Positions 34,360 to 44,497 are shown, numbered from the stretch's first letter. The stretch is DNA of 64,000 bases from Labilibaculum sp. DW002 (GCF_029029525.1 NZ_JAKJSC010000003.1:62001-126000); one strand, 5' to 3'. Notes: generated from the letters alone by a model not told the origin. Numbers and translations: made by a program.

Positions 34360-35376
34360 TTAAAGGCTTTTTTGCCAATTCCATGCTGAAAGTAGAGTGT
34401 CATCAAGTGTAGCTTCCGATTTCCAACCCAATACTTTATTGGCATTGCTTGTTTCAGCATAAATTTGTTCTACATCACCTGCACGTCGTTCAATGATTTT
34501 ATGTGGCACTTTTTCGCCAGTAGCACGTTCGAATGAGCTAATAATTTCTAATACTGATACGCCTTCGCCTGTACCAACGTTGAAAAACTCATAATTGTTT
34601 AATTGTTTATCTCGTAGCAATCTTTCAATGGAAATTACATGCGCTTTTGCTAAATCAACAACATTAATGTAATCACGAATACAAGATCCATCAGGCGTAT
34701 TGTAATCACTTCCAAATACACTAAGTTCTGCACGCATTCCTGCTACTGTTTGTGTTAAGAATGGAATAAGATTGTTCGGAACGCCTAATGGTAGTTCTCC
34801 AATTTTTGATGTAGGATGAGCTCCAATAGGATTAAAATATCGTAAGGCAATACCTTTTAGTTCTGGATTTGCATTTATCGTATCGCGAATAATATCTTCA
34901 CTAATCATCTTTGTATTTCCGTATGGAGATTCTGCGGGTTTTCGAGGCGTTTCTTCCGTTACTGGCAATTTGTCTGGCTGGCCATAAACGGTACATGATG
35001 ATGAGAAAACCAAATTAGGGATGTTGTGATCCTTCATTGCATCTAAAATATTCATCAAAGAATTGATGTTATTTCGGTAATACATCAATGGTTTCTCAAC
35101 GGATTCACCAACAGCCTTATTGGCAGCAAAATGTATAATAGCACCAATATTTGTATGTTTTTTGAAAAATGCAATACTTTCTTCTCTCACGCTTAAATCT
35201 ACCTTCTCAAAAAGAGGTTTAATTCCAGATATTGCTTCAATACCATCAAGAACTTCTATTTTAGAATTAGAAAGATTGTCGGCGATAATAACGTGATATC
35301 CATTGTTTTGAAGCTCTACAACAGTATGCGATCCAATATATCCAGTTCCTCCAGTTACAAGTATTTGCTTATCCAT
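34360..35376 (-). CDS. galE: UDP-glucose 4-epimerase (copy 1)
   Basis: 338 residues. NAD motif VTGGTGYIGSHT at the N terminus, SSSCTVYGQPD with the catalytic Ser, and SPYGNTK giving the Tyr/Lys pair. GIALRYFNPIGAHPTSKIGE and DGSCIRDYINVVDLAKAH are family hallmarks. It interconverts UDP-glucose and UDP-galactose. Standing beside rfbB and away from the gal genes, this copy probably supplies surface polysaccharide synthesis. It is clearly homologous to the second copy at 54649-55692, with long identical blocks. Confidence 0.94.
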   Translation of the reverse strand: MDKQILVTGGTGYIGSHTVVELQNNGYHVIIADNLSNSKIEVLDGIEAISGIKPLFEKVDLSVREESIAFFKKHTNIGAIIHFAANKAVGESVEKPLMYYRNNINSLMNILDAMKDHNIPNLVFSSSCTVYGQPDKLPVTEETPRKPAESPYGNTKMISEDIIRDTINANPELKGIALRYFNPIGAHPTSKIGELPLGVPNNLIPFLTQTVAGMRAELSVFGSDYNTPDGSCIRDYINVVDLAKAHVISIERLLRDKQLNNYEFFNVGTGEGVSVLEIISSFERATGEKVPHKIIERRAGDVEQIYAETSNANKVLGWKSEATLDDTLLSAWNWQKSL

Positions 35377-35581
35377 GCGTTAAAAATATTTAATGTTGAG
35401 GTATGCTTGTTTTAAAAGAAGACTTTTAAGTAACTTGAATACCTGTTGTAAATTTTTAATTGTATCGATTAAATTTACAATAATTTACTTAATAAACGGA
35501 TAGGTTGAATTGAGTTAAATTTCTTTTCGGTGCAGAAAATATTGGTTTATAGGGGATTAATAGCTTGCTGCAATTATTCAA

Positions 35582-35612
35582 TTTGAGTGGCATATATTTT
35601 TGATTATATTTG
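35582..35612 (+). promoter_or_regulatory. Consensus promoter of the HU/SPOR gene
   Basis: TTTG (35582-35585), 19 bases, TATATTTG (35605-35612). This is the best match to the Bacteroidota -33/-7 pair in the window. The -7 box ends six bases before the ATG at 35619, so the mRNA would be leaderless or nearly so. Confidence 0.7.
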
Positions 35613-35618
35613 TGTATT

Positions 35619-36557
35619 ATGCTAGACGTATCGAAATATATTAAAGATCTATTGTTTATTCACGATTGTGTGATATTACCTGGTTTTGGTGGGTTTGTGG
35701 CCAACTATAAGCCAGCAGATATCGATGAAGAGATGAATCTTGGAATTCCTCCTTCTAAATCAATTGGATTTAACCGTAATTTATCTCAAAATGATGGTTT
35801 GCTGATTAATAGATTGTCTGAAGCTGAAAATTTGACTTATTCTGAAGCTGAAAAATCTATTCAGTTTTTTATTGAAGATCTTCGTGTTCGTATTCAGCGA
35901 GGCGAAAAGGTAATATTAGATAAGATTGGCTGTTTTTATAATGACAGAAGGCATAATTTACTATTCGAACCTTCGAAAGAATTAAATTATTTGGTTGATG
36001 CTTTTGGTATGGAACGCTTTTCTCTTCCAACTCTTTCACCAATAAGTGATGAGAAAAATCATCCTGTTGCCATACCTCAAGTAAAAGTTAGAACGCTTTT
36101 CACCAAGAAAAGACTTTGGTATGCGGCAGCTGCAATTCCATTTATATTAACAGTTGCATTACTTCCAATGAATTCGGAACGAAATGGTAGTGAGGCATCT
36201 ATGATATCAATAAATGAAAAAAAGGAAATAACTGAAAAGTTTGTTCAATTGGATCCTGTTGTATCTCCTCCTGAAGATTTGGTTGCATTTGAGCCAAAAT
36301 TGACGAAGAAGAGTAAGTTAGAAAAAACTCAAAAAGGAAGATTTTATTTGATTTCTGGGAGTTTTACTTCAATTGAGAATGCAGAGATATTGCGTCAGGA
36401 GTTAATCTCGAAATCTTATCCAGCAGTGATCATTGAAAACAAAAATTTATACTCGGTTGCGGTTAATCAATTTACAAATCGAGCAGCTGCAGATCAGTTT
36501 AAAAAGAAAGTAATTGCTAAGAATTCAAAAGCTTTTTGCTGGGTTCTTCAAAAATAA
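35619..36557 (+). CDS. HU-like (CCDC81 type) and SPOR domain membrane protein
   Basis: 312 residues from the ATG at 35619 (the in-frame TTG at 35610 is inside the promoter). Residues about 1-130 are two HU-CCDC81-type domains (LDVSKYIKDLLFIHDCVILP, GFGGFVANYKPADID). A membrane helix lies at about 163-182 (LWYAAAAIPFILTVALLP), followed by a linker. A C-terminal SPOR domain (about 235-312, RFYLISGSFTSIENAEILRQ) should bind denuded peptidoglycan strands at the division site. The arrangement of DNA-binding-like domain inside and SPOR outside is common in Bacteroidota, with no settled function. It might link the nucleoid or septum to the wall. Confidence 0.88.
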   Translation: MLDVSKYIKDLLFIHDCVILPGFGGFVANYKPADIDEEMNLGIPPSKSIGFNRNLSQNDGLLINRLSEAENLTYSEAEKSIQFFIEDLRVRIQRGEKVILDKIGCFYNDRRHNLLFEPSKELNYLVDAFGMERFSLPTLSPISDEKNHPVAIPQVKVRTLFTKKRLWYAAAAIPFILTVALLPMNSERNGSEASMISINEKKEITEKFVQLDPVVSPPEDLVAFEPKLTKKSKLEKTQKGRFYLISGSFTSIENAEILRQELISKSYPAVIIENKNLYSVAVNQFTNRAAADQFKKKVIAKNSKAFCWVLQK

Positions 36558-36560
36558 TAA

Positions 36561-36594
36561 AAAAAAGCGCTTTCCATTGGAAAGCGCTTTTTTT
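36561..36594. terminator. Bidirectional terminator between HU/SPOR gene and metG
   Basis: AAAAAAGCGCTTTCC (36561-36575), loop ATT, GGAAAGCGCTTTTTT (36579-36593). A perfect 15-bp stem with T on both sides. Confidence 0.9.
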
Positions 36595-36609
36595 GTCTCT
36601 TTATCTGAA

Positions 36610-38640
36610 CTATCTAATCTCAGAACCAGGTTTTATTGCTTGATCTGGAGATACGAAAGATAACTTACCATCAGCATCCTCAGCCATAAGAATCATACCT
36701 TGCGATTCGATACCCTTTAGCTTACGTGGCTCAAGATTCATCAAAACACTTACTTGCTTTCCGATAATTTCTTCTGGCTTATAGTGCTCTGCAATACCTG
36801 AAACAACCGTTCTCGTATCAACTCCTGTATCAACTTTGATTTTCAAAAGCTTCTTTGTTTTAGCAACCTTCTCAGCTTCGGTAATCGTACCAATACGAAT
36901 ATCCATTTTCATGAAATCGTCGAAATTGATATTTTCTTTAACCGGAGTAGCAACTCTATTTTCAAGTTCATTGGCAACTTTAGTTGCTTCTAGTTTATCA
37001 ACCTGAGCTTGAATCGTTGCATCTTCAATTTTCTCAAACAATAATTCCGGCTTATTAATCTGGTGTCCGACAGGAATAACAACGTCTTTCATATCTGCCC
37101 ACTCAATACGATCTATATTAAGGAATCCACGAAGTTTCTCTGCTGTAAATGGCAAGAATGGCTCCATCAAAGTAGATAGGTTCGCTGAAATCTGTAAAGA
37201 GATATTTAGAATAGTCTTAACTCGTGCCTCATCGGTTTTAATCACTTTCCAAGGTTCTGTATCGGCTAAGTATTTATTACCTAATCGAGCTAAATTCATA
37301 GCTACTTTAAGTGCCTCACGAAAATGATATGTTTCAAGATTCTTCTCAACCTCAGCTTTAAGAACAGGAATTTGAGCTAATGTTTCTTTATCGAAGTCAG
37401 TCAACTCACCAGCCTCAGGAACTAATCCTCCAAAATACTTGTGAGTTAATACCAAAGCACGGTTCACAAAGTTTCCAAAAATGGCAACCAACTCATTATT
37501 ATTACGTGCCTGGAAATCTTTCCAAGTAAAATCGTTATCCTTAGTTTCAGGTGCATTTGCAGTTAATACGTAACGCAATACATCTTGTTTCTCAGGGAAT
37601 TCTTCAAGGTACTCGTGCAACCAAACTGCCCAATTTCTAGATGTTGAAATTTTATCGCCTTCTAGATTTAAGAACTCGTTTGATGGTACATTCTCTGGTA
37701 AAATATATGAACCTTCAGCCTTAAGCATAGCTGGGAAAATGATACAGTGAAATACGATATTATCCTTACCAATAAAGTGAACCATTTTTGAATCCTCAGC
37801 TTTCCAATACTTTTCCCAATCAGGCGTATGCTCTTTAGTTGCTGAGATATATCCAATAGGTGCATCGAACCAAACGTAAAGCACTTTTCCGTCAGCTCCC
37901 TCTACGGGAACAGGTACACCCCAATTTAAATCACGGGTTACTGCTCTTGGGTGAAGACCATTGTCTAACCAAGACTTACACTGTCCGTAAACATTTGGCT
38001 TCCATTCTTTATGCTCCTCTAGAATCCACTCTTTTAAAAAGGGCTCATATTTATCAAGAGGCAAATACCAGTGCTTTGTTTCTTTCAACTGTGGCTTATT
38101 TCCCGTAATTGCTGATCGAGCATCAATCAGATCAGTTGCATTTAAAGATGTTCCACAACTTTCGCACTGATCTCCATAAGCTTTCTCATTTTTACAATGA
38201 GGACAGGTTCCTGTAATATATCGGTCAGCTAAAAATTGATTTGCCTCAGAATCGTAAAATTGCTCCGATGATTTCTCAATGAACTCAGCTTTTTCGTTTA
38301 GAGTCTCAAAGAATTCAGTTGCTGTTTCATGATGTATCTTCGAACTTGTTCTTGAATAAACGTCAAAAGAAATTCCGAATTTTTCGAAAGAATCTTTAAT
38401 TATATTATGGTATTTATCAACCACATCTTGTGGGGTAACACCTTCTTTTTTAGCCTTAATTGTAATAGGTACACCGTGTTCGTCCGAACCTCCAATTAAT
38501 AACACATCCTCACCTTTCATACGCATATAACGCACATAAATGTCAGCAGGAACGTATACGCCCGCTAAATGCCCAATATGTACCGGCCCATTCGCATAAG
38601 GAAGAGCAGTAGTAACAAGTGTTCTGTTAAATTTTGTCAT
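36610..38640 (-). CDS. metG: Methionyl-tRNA synthetase
   Basis: 676 residues. HIGH motif in [15 protein letters not shown], zinc knuckle [18 protein letters not shown], and KMSKS-like loop [13 protein letters not shown]. The C-terminal EMAPII/tRNA-binding domain (about 575-676, [17 protein letters not shown]) is fused, as in the dimeric long form. It charges tRNA-Met. A -7 element lies at 38758-38765 on its strand, about 118 bases upstream. Confidence 0.97.
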   Translation of the reverse strand: MTKFNRTLVTTALPYANGPVHIGHLAGVYVPADIYVRYMRMKGEDVLLIGGSDEHGVPITIKAKKEGVTPQDVVDKYHNIIKDSFEKFGISFDVYSRTSSKIHHETATEFFETLNEKAEFIEKSSEQFYDSEANQFLADRYITGTCPHCKNEKAYGDQCESCGTSLNATDLIDARSAITGNKPQLKETKHWYLPLDKYEPFLKEWILEEHKEWKPNVYGQCKSWLDNGLHPRAVTRDLNWGVPVPVEGADGKVLYVWFDAPIGYISATKEHTPDWEKYWKAEDSKMVHFIGKDNIVFHCIIFPAMLKAEGSYILPENVPSNEFLNLEGDKISTSRNWAVWLHEYLEEFPEKQDVLRYVLTANAPETKDNDFTWKDFQARNNNELVAIFGNFVNRALVLTHKYFGGLVPEAGELTDFDKETLAQIPVLKAEVEKNLETYHFREALKVAMNLARLGNKYLADTEPWKVIKTDEARVKTILNISLQISANLSTLMEPFLPFTAEKLRGFLNIDRIEWADMKDVVIPVGHQINKPELLFEKIEDATIQAQVDKLEATKVANELENRVATPVKENINFDDFMKMDIRIGTITEAEKVAKTKKLLKIKVDTGVDTRTVVSGIAEHYKPEEIIGKQVSVLMNLEPRKLKGIESQGMILMAEDADGKLSFVSPDQAIKPGSEIR

Positions 38641-38757
38641 CTGAGATTTATTTTTTTTCTAAGGAATGTCTTAATCTGTTTTGAGATAAAAAATTCCTCA
38701 GTTAATTTTGATTATCTAAATTGATGATCAAAATTTTACTTTTGATCGAATTGTTTG

Positions 38758-38765
38758 CAAAGATA
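38758..38765 (-). promoter_or_regulatory. -7 element of metG (TATCTTTG on the minus strand)
   Basis: It matches TANNTTTG; transcription would begin near 38751 and leave a leader of about 110 bases before metG. Confidence 0.35.
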
Positions 38766-38846
38766 AGATAGAATTGGCAAAAATGTAGTTATCCATTTGT
38801 ATTTTATTCTTAATTTGTTCTTACTTCTAAAAAAAACTAAATAGAT

Positions 38847-39770
38847 ATGTATCAGCCGGCTGCTTTAATTAAAGGAGATAAAATTGGGATTGTTTCTCCA
38901 GCAGGGAAAATGGATCCTGAAAAGGTAGGAATAGCCGTTCAGAAATTGGAAGATGTAGGCTACAAAGTGGTGTTGGGAAATCATGTCTTCGATGAAAAAG
39001 ATCAATTCGCCGGTAGTGATATGGATCGCTTATCGGATTTTCAGAAAATGTTAGACGATCCAGAAATTAAGGCGATTCTATGTTCTAGAGGTGGATATGG
39101 TTGTGTGCGAATATTAGAACATTTAGATTTTGATTTGTTTATGCGTAATCCTAAATGGATTATTGGATATAGTGACATTACTGTGTTCCATAGCTATTTG
39201 AATAATATTTTAGGTGTCGAAAGTTTACATGCTACCATGCCAATCAATTTTCCTGCAGAAGGTGATGACAATAAATCTGTACGATCTTTAATTAATACCA
39301 TATCAGGAGATCAAGAGGATTATTCAATCTCTTCGCATGAATTGAATAGAATTGGGCAAAGTGAAGGGGAATTGGTAGGAGGTAACCTATCCATCCTGTA
39401 CAGTTTGCGTGGAACGGTTATGGATTTTGAAACACATGGTAAAATTCTTTTTATAGAAGATGTTGGTGAGGAATTGTATCATTTGGATCGAATGATGAGA
39501 AACCTAAAAATAGGTGGTAAACTCTCAGAATTACAAGCTTTGATTGTTGGAGGAATGAGTGAAATGAAAGTAGGTAATCCAAATTTTGGGAAATCTGCTT
39601 ATGAAATTATCAACGAAGTGGTTGAGCATTACAATTATCCCGTTGTTTATGATTTTCCTGCAGGTCATATTAAAGAAAATTGGACTTTACCAATGGGTCG
39701 ATTTTTAAAATTAAATGTAAGTGATCAAATCGTGAACTTTTCTTGGGAAAGTAGTTCTGAAAATAAATGA
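38847..39770 (+). CDS. LD-carboxypeptidase (peptidase family S66)
   Basis: 307 residues, full length. The S66 motifs are present: CSRGGYGCVRILEHLD, then GYSDITVFH with the nucleophilic Ser, FIEDVGEELYHLDRM with the Glu, and FPAGHIKENWTLPMG with the His of the Ser-Glu-His triad. It removes the terminal D-alanine from tetrapeptides during peptidoglycan recycling in the cytosol. It is followed by yraN after one base, so the two are co-translated. Confidence 0.94.
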   Translation: MYQPAALIKGDKIGIVSPAGKMDPEKVGIAVQKLEDVGYKVVLGNHVFDEKDQFAGSDMDRLSDFQKMLDDPEIKAILCSRGGYGCVRILEHLDFDLFMRNPKWIIGYSDITVFHSYLNNILGVESLHATMPINFPAEGDDNKSVRSLINTISGDQEDYSISSHELNRIGQSEGELVGGNLSILYSLRGTVMDFETHGKILFIEDVGEELYHLDRMMRNLKIGGKLSELQALIVGGMSEMKVGNPNFGKSAYEIINEVVEHYNYPVVYDFPAGHIKENWTLPMGRFLKLNVSDQIVNFSWESSSENK

Positions 39771-39771
39771 G

Positions 39772-40137
39772 ATGGCAAAACACAACGAATTAGGAAAGCT
39801 TGGAGAAGATCTTGCAGCAAAATATTTGCTTAAAAATGGATATAAGATTATAGATCGAAACTGGATTTATTTGAAAAAAGAACTAGATATAGTTGCTTTA
39901 AAAGAGAATCAATTGGTTGTGGTGGAAGTCAAATCAAGATCCACAGAATATTTTGAGCATCCAGCAGATGCAATTACTTTATCGAAGATCAAGTTTTTGG
40001 TAAGAGCAACACAAGATTATGTTGATTTAAAGGAAATGGAATACGAAGTCCGATTTGATGTTATTAGTGTGATTAAAGATGGTGAAAAGTATAAAATAGA
40101 GCACATCGAAGATGCATTTATTGCACCTGTTGATTAA
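39772..40137 (+). CDS. YraN family (UPF0102) nuclease-like protein
   Basis: 121 residues. LGKLGEDLAAKYLLKNGYKI and ELDIVAL...VVVEVKSRS give the restriction-endonuclease-like core (Glu, Asp, and E-x-K). The family resembles Holliday junction resolvases; a role in DNA repair or uptake is assumed but not proven. The start is one base after the LD-carboxypeptidase stop. The last four bases overlap the convergent response-regulator gene. Confidence 0.92.
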   Translation: MAKHNELGKLGEDLAAKYLLKNGYKIIDRNWIYLKKELDIVALKENQLVVVEVKSRSTEYFEHPADAITLSKIKFLVRATQDYVDLKEMEYEVRFDVISVIKDGEKYKIEHIEDAFIAPVD

Positions 40138-40535
40138 TCTGCAAGATATTTGTCAATTGTAGCAAGAAGTTCCTCAAAACGAATAGGTTTGGATAAGTAA
40201 TCATCACATCCAGCATCTAATATGCGTTCTTTATCCCCTTCTAGAGCATAGGCCGTTTGTGCAATTATTGGAATTTCTTGATGATTTTCTTTGATACGAC
40301 GAGTTGCTTCACAACCATCCATTATTGGTAAACGAATATCCATTAAAATAACATCGATATCTTCTGAACTCTCAATAATATCAACCGCCTCTTTTCCATT
40401 TTTTGCCCATAGTAATTTCGATTCCGTTCTGCTAAGTGCTGCATCAAAGAACATGTTGTTGATTTCTTCATCTTCAACAATCAGAATTCGTTTATTTTTC
40501 CATTTGTATTTTTGAGCGTATCCTGTATCTTTCAT
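40134..40535 (-). CDS. Stand-alone response regulator receiver domain
   Basis: 133 residues and nothing beyond the receiver fold. Acid pair Asp22/Glu23 (VEDEE), phosphoacceptor Asp66 (LMDIRLP), Thr94 (QTAYA) and Lys116 (SKPIR) are all in place, so it should be phosphorylatable. No output domain and no histidine kinase neighbour. The sequence IKENHQEIPIIAQTAYALEG resembles receivers of hybrid kinases, so it may be a phosphate sink or relay partner. Convergent with yraN. Confidence 0.93.
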   Translation of the reverse strand: MKDTGYAQKYKWKNKRILIVEDEEINNMFFDAALSRTESKLLWAKNGKEAVDIIESSEDIDVILMDIRLPIMDGCEATRRIKENHQEIPIIAQTAYALEGDKERILDAGCDDYLSKPIRFEELLATIDKYLAD

Positions 40536-40876
40536 GATTTCTTGGATCTATTTAACACAATCTTAGAACTAAATATACAAAAATGCATCTAGTATAAAAA
40601 AAATGATTTTCTAATTTGGTCAAATTGTTGTTCTTATAATTTAATATGCTCAATAGAAATGGAGCTTGTGAAGAATCAAAAAAATATTTTTAATTTATCT
40701 AGATTGTAAATTTGACGTGGATTTTGATTCAATTGACCGATTAGAAGATGGTCTTTTTTTTGTCTTTAGAACGATTTTTTTAATACTCATGAAGATAGAT
40801 CTTTAGGCTTGTACCTAAAAGTAATTATATTTGTTTATTGCTTACGTATTTTTAAATCTGAACAAAGTATTAAACA
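40536..40876. other. 341-base AT-rich intergenic region
   Basis: It divides the minus-strand receiver gene from the plus-strand MmcQ/YjbR gene. The only signal I can point to is TATATTTG at 40826-40833 (TANNTTTG), 43 bases before the MmcQ start. No gene, strong hairpin or repeat is seen. Confidence 0.5.
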
Positions 40877-41227
40877 ATGAATATAGAAGAATTAAGAGAT
40901 TACTGTATTACAAAGAAAGGCGTTACAGAAAGTTTCCCTTTCGATGAAGAAACGCTCGTTTTTAAAGTGATGAATAAAATGTTTTTGCTCACAAACATCA
41001 ATAAAGAATTGAGCATGAACGTAAAATGTGATCCTGAAAAGGCCATTGAATTACGAGAGGAATACAGTTCTGTTTTACCAGGTTGGCATATGAATAAAAA
41101 ACACTGGAATACGGTAAATATTGATGGTAGTATTTCAGATAATCAACTTAAAGAATGGATTGATGATTCTTATGACGAAGTAGTGCGTAAAATGACCAAG
41201 AAAATGCAAGCAGAATTATTGAAATAG
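40877..41227 (+). CDS. MmcQ/YjbR family protein
   Basis: 116 residues with the family pattern: MNIEELRDYCITKKGVTESF, DEETLVFKVMNKMFLLTNI, NVKCDPEKAIELREEYS and PGWHMNKKHWNTVNID. The fold is a cyclic-AMP-receptor-like or DNA-binding alpha/beta type called a double-wing motif. The function is not established. It lies 29 bases before the C1 peptidase and may be on the same transcript, though no link in role is evident. Confidence 0.92.
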   Translation: MNIEELRDYCITKKGVTESFPFDEETLVFKVMNKMFLLTNINKELSMNVKCDPEKAIELREEYSSVLPGWHMNKKHWNTVNIDGSISDNQLKEWIDDSYDEVVRKMTKKMQAELLK

Positions 41228-41256
41228 AAACTTTTACTTAAACAACTAATATAGTC

Positions 41257-42435
41257 ATGAAAAGAACCTTAATTACCTTAATGCTAATTGCCTTTTGTAG
41301 TGTTAATATGCTATGGGCTCAAGAAAAGCAAGAAGAGAAAAAATTTAGCACTGTTGTAGATGTTCCTACAACTGAGGTTCGTAATCAGGAAAGTACCGGA
41401 ACTTGCTGGGCATTTGCAGGAACTTCTTTCATTGAAGCAGAACTTATTCGTTTAGGTGCAGGCAATATTGATCTTTCTGAAATGTTTACTGTTCGTCATG
41501 CCTATTCTCAAAAAGCATTACGCTATTTCCGTTTACACGGGAAAGGTAATTTTAGCGAAGGTGGTCAAGCTCACGATGTTTTAAACGTAGTGAAAGAATT
41601 TGGATTCATTCCTGAATCAGCCTATTCTGGTAACGAATACCAAAGCGATTTTCACATCCACAGAGAAATGGTGAAGTCTACCAAAGCCATGTTAGATCAA
41701 ATTGTTAAAAATCCTAATCGTGTGATAACTCCGGTTTGGGAAGAATCTGTTAACGGAGTTTTGGATACTTACATGGGCAAAACACCAAAAACATTTACCT
41801 ATGAAGGAACTGAAACTACACCAGCAGCTTATGCTGAAAAATTAGGGTTTAACACTGAGGATTATATAGAATTAACTTCATATTCTCATCACCCATACTA
41901 CAAAGAATTCAATCTTGAGATTCCAGATAACTGGTCTCACGACCTGTATTACAACCTTCCCATTGATGAGTTAATGGAAGTAATGGACAATGCATTAATG
42001 AATGGATATTCAGTTTGTTGGGATGGAGACGTAAGTGAGAAAGGTTTTTCTCATAGAAACGGATATGCTGTTTTACCTGCTAGTAAAACAGCGGATATGA
42101 CAGATTCAGAGATTGCTAAATGGGAAAAGGATGTGAAAAAAGCTGAAAAGAAAGTAAGTCAAAAAGGAAAAGAGCCAGAGGTTGATCAGGCATTGCGTCA
42201 GCTTACTTTTGATAATTTTGAAACTACCGATGATCATCTAATGCACCTAACTGGTATTGTTAAAGATCAAAAGGGAACTCGTTACTACAAGACTAAGAAT
42301 TCATGGTCAAAAACTTCGAATAAAATGGGAGGTTATTTGAATATGAGTGAAGCTTATGTTCGTTTAAAAACTGTAGCTATTATGGTTCATAAAGATGCTA
42401 TTCCAAAAGAAGTTAAAAAGAAATTAGGTTTGTAG
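41257..42435 (+). CDS. Exported C1 family cysteine peptidase (aminopeptidase C/bleomycin hydrolase type)
   Basis: 392 residues with a signal peptide (MKRTLITLMLIAFCSVNMLW, cut after AQ). Papain-like triad: Cys50 in STGTCWAFAG, His330 in LMHLTGIV and Asn348 in KNSWSK; the Gln of the oxyanion hole is in RNQESTGTCW. The inserts and length match PepC/bleomycin hydrolase, which are self-compartmentalised hexamers, but this copy is exported. It is ended by a terminator at 42454. Confidence 0.93.
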   Translation: MKRTLITLMLIAFCSVNMLWAQEKQEEKKFSTVVDVPTTEVRNQESTGTCWAFAGTSFIEAELIRLGAGNIDLSEMFTVRHAYSQKALRYFRLHGKGNFSEGGQAHDVLNVVKEFGFIPESAYSGNEYQSDFHIHREMVKSTKAMLDQIVKNPNRVITPVWEESVNGVLDTYMGKTPKTFTYEGTETTPAAYAEKLGFNTEDYIELTSYSHHPYYKEFNLEIPDNWSHDLYYNLPIDELMEVMDNALMNGYSVCWDGDVSEKGFSHRNGYAVLPASKTADMTDSEIAKWEKDVKKAEKKVSQKGKEPEVDQALRQLTFDNFETTDDHLMHLTGIVKDQKGTRYYKTKNSWSKTSNKMGGYLNMSEAYVRLKTVAIMVHKDAIPKEVKKKLGL

Positions 42436-42453
42436 AGACAAACTGTAAAAGTG

Positions 42454-42487
42454 AAAGGGTGTCATTTTTTGACATCCTTTTTTTTTG
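42454..42487 (+). terminator. Terminator after the C1 peptidase
   Basis: AAAGGGTGTCA pairs with TGACATCCTTT through one G-U, followed by a long T run (42478-42486). Confidence 0.8.
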
Positions 42488-42650
42488 CTATTTTTTCGCT
42501 TGTATTCTTGTGTTCAGTTCGTAAACTTGGATTAAAATTAAAGATTTATTTCTTATTCATCGTAAAATAGTTTGGCCTGAATAAGTATTAATATGAAAAT
42601 AATTTATAATATTGTTTCCCCCATCTTTTAATTATTAACCACTATTTTGC

Positions 42651-43208
42651 ATGAAAACCCTGGATCAAACCTTTCTTAAATCCCTCAGGAATGGCAATGA
42701 AAATTCATTTAAGTGTTTGTATAACAAATATTTTGATGCACTTTATTTGTTTGGGCATAAATATATTTCTTCCCAAGATGTTGTAGAGGATATTATTCAG
42801 GAAAGTTTTGTTAAAGTTTGGGAAAAGAGATCTTCTTTTTATCACGAAGCAGCTTTAAAAGCATTTTTATATAAGACGGTTCGAAATTCTTGTTTGAATC
42901 AAATTGATCACCGAAAGGTTCGAATGACATATGAAAATCAATCTGCGAAAGACATTCATGATGAAGATTATTTTTTGAAGAATGTTATTGATGAAGAGGT
43001 AAGAAGGATTATAGCCGAAACAGTCCAAAAATTGCCAGAATCTGCAAGGTTAATTTATTTATTAGGTTTAAAAGGGCTAAAGAATTCTGAAATAGCAGAA
43101 GATTTAGACATTTCGATCAATACGGTTAAGACACAAAAACAAAGAGCAACGAAGTTTTTAAAGGAAAATCTGAAAGATCTTTTTATTTTCTTACCATTTA
43201 TGGTTTAG
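42651..43208 (+). CDS. ECF-type RNA polymerase sigma factor
   Basis: 185 residues. Sigma70 region 2 (about 25-90, YLFGHKYISSQDVVEDIIQE) and region 4 (about 120-175, LPESARLIYLLGLKGLKNSE, then ISINTVKTQKQRA) with the helix-turn-helix. It matches the Bacteroidota RNA polymerase sigma-70 factor subfamily paired with FecR. A signal received by the SusC STN domain would free this factor from FecR and turn on the uptake genes downstream. It is followed by a hairpin terminator that may lower fecR expression. Confidence 0.95.
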   Translation: MKTLDQTFLKSLRNGNENSFKCLYNKYFDALYLFGHKYISSQDVVEDIIQESFVKVWEKRSSFYHEAALKAFLYKTVRNSCLNQIDHRKVRMTYENQSAKDIHDEDYFLKNVIDEEVRRIIAETVQKLPESARLIYLLGLKGLKNSEIAEDLDISINTVKTQKQRATKFLKENLKDLFIFLPFMV

Positions 43209-43230
43209 GGAATTAAGAATAATATATCAT

Positions 43231-43271
43231 AAAAGGGGACAAAAGTTGAAAAATTTGTCACCCTTTTTTTA
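43231..43271 (+). terminator. Hairpin terminator between sigma factor and fecR
   Basis: AAAAGGGGACAAA pairs with TTTGTCACCCTTTT, one bulged base, then seven T. A 110-base gap follows the sigma gene, so fecR may have its own promoter or depend on read-through. Confidence 0.7.
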
Positions 43272-43318
43272 TTTATACCTGTTATAGTAATTGTTAATCG
43301 CACACATAGAATACGAAT

Positions 43319-44497
43319 ATGAATAATTTACCATCTGGATTTAAAATTGCAGACTTAATTGTGAAAAGGCTTGAGGGGAAGCTGAACGCAAAAGAAGAGC
43401 AGTTTTTGGAAGAATGGAAATACGCAAAAGAGGAAAATCTGGTACTCTTCCACAAGCTTTCTCAAAACCCAGAAAAACAATATTTTGAGAGAGAGTCTAA
43501 GCTCGAGAGTGCTAATAAAACTGAGGTTTGGGACAAAATACAAGCCAAAATTAGGAATGATAAGCGTATTCGCTTGAAGCAAATTTTAATAAAAGTTGCA
43601 GCTGTTTTAGTAATCGTTGCTAGCGTTGGAGGAGTTCTTACATCTATAAATAAAGATGTTGTTTATAGTGAACCTTTAGCAATAATACCTGGAAAAAACC
43701 AGGCACTTTTGGTATTGAGTGACGGGGAGAAATACCAACTGAACGAGAAAGTAAATTTGAAAGAGAAAGGTATTTTAATTTCAAATTCGACTGAAGAATT
43801 GGTTTATAAGAAATCAGCAAAAGATGAACTTTCTAACAAGCTTACCTATAATACCATAATAATTCCTAAAGGAGGAGAGTATAAGTTGACCTTATCTGAT
43901 GGAACAAAAATTTGGATGAATTCGAATTCAAAATTGCGTTATCCATCTGAATTTGGAAACGGGGTTAGAAAAGTTCATTTGGAAGGAGAAGCTTATTTTC
44001 AAGTTGCTAGAGATGAGAAGCACCCTTTTATTGTAGATGTTACGGATGCTGAAGTGAAAGTTCTGGGAACTTCCTTTAACGTAAATGCTTACAATGAGCA
44101 AGAGGAAATTGTGACAACCTTGGTAGAAGGAAAGGTTGAGGTGAATGATGAATACCGAGGTATTCGTCAAGAATTACTTCCTAACGATCAGTTGAGTTTT
44201 AACAAGCTAAGTGGTCAAACATCAAAAAAAGTTGTTGATCCTCATTTGTTTACAGCATGGAAAGATGGGCGAATTGTATTTGATAATCAGAGCCTTGATG
44301 ATTTGATGCTCCGACTTTCGAGATGGTATGATATTGATGTTTTCTTTCTTTCAAATTCGATTAAAGATCTAAAATATACTGGAGATGTAGCACGTTACGA
44401 TACAATCAATAAAATTTTAGAGATGATTGAAGTAACAGAGAAAGTAAAATTTACAATAAAGGATCGTAGTGTTATGATCGAAGAAAATAAAAGATAA
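43319..44497 (+). CDS. FecR family anti-sigma factor
   Basis: 392 residues. Cytoplasmic anti-sigma part (about 1-85), one membrane helix (about 90-110, LIKVAAVLVIVASVGGVLTS), FecR domain (about 185-290, TIIIPKGGEYKLTLSDGTKI), and DUF4974 C-terminal region (about 315-388, FDNQSLDDLMLRLSRWYDID). It senses substrate through contact with the STN domain of the TonB receptor in the periplasm and controls the sigma factor encoded just upstream. Confidence 0.95.
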   Translation: MNNLPSGFKIADLIVKRLEGKLNAKEEQFLEEWKYAKEENLVLFHKLSQNPEKQYFERESKLESANKTEVWDKIQAKIRNDKRIRLKQILIKVAAVLVIVASVGGVLTSINKDVVYSEPLAIIPGKNQALLVLSDGEKYQLNEKVNLKEKGILISNSTEELVYKKSAKDELSNKLTYNTIIIPKGGEYKLTLSDGTKIWMNSNSKLRYPSEFGNGVRKVHLEGEAYFQVARDEKHPFIVDVTDAEVKVLGTSFNVNAYNEQEEIVTTLVEGKVEVNDEYRGIRQELLPNDQLSFNKLSGQTSKKVVDPHLFTAWKDGRIVFDNQSLDDLMLRLSRWYDIDVFFLSNSIKDLKYTGDVARYDTINKILEMIEVTEKVKFTIKDRSVMIEENKR

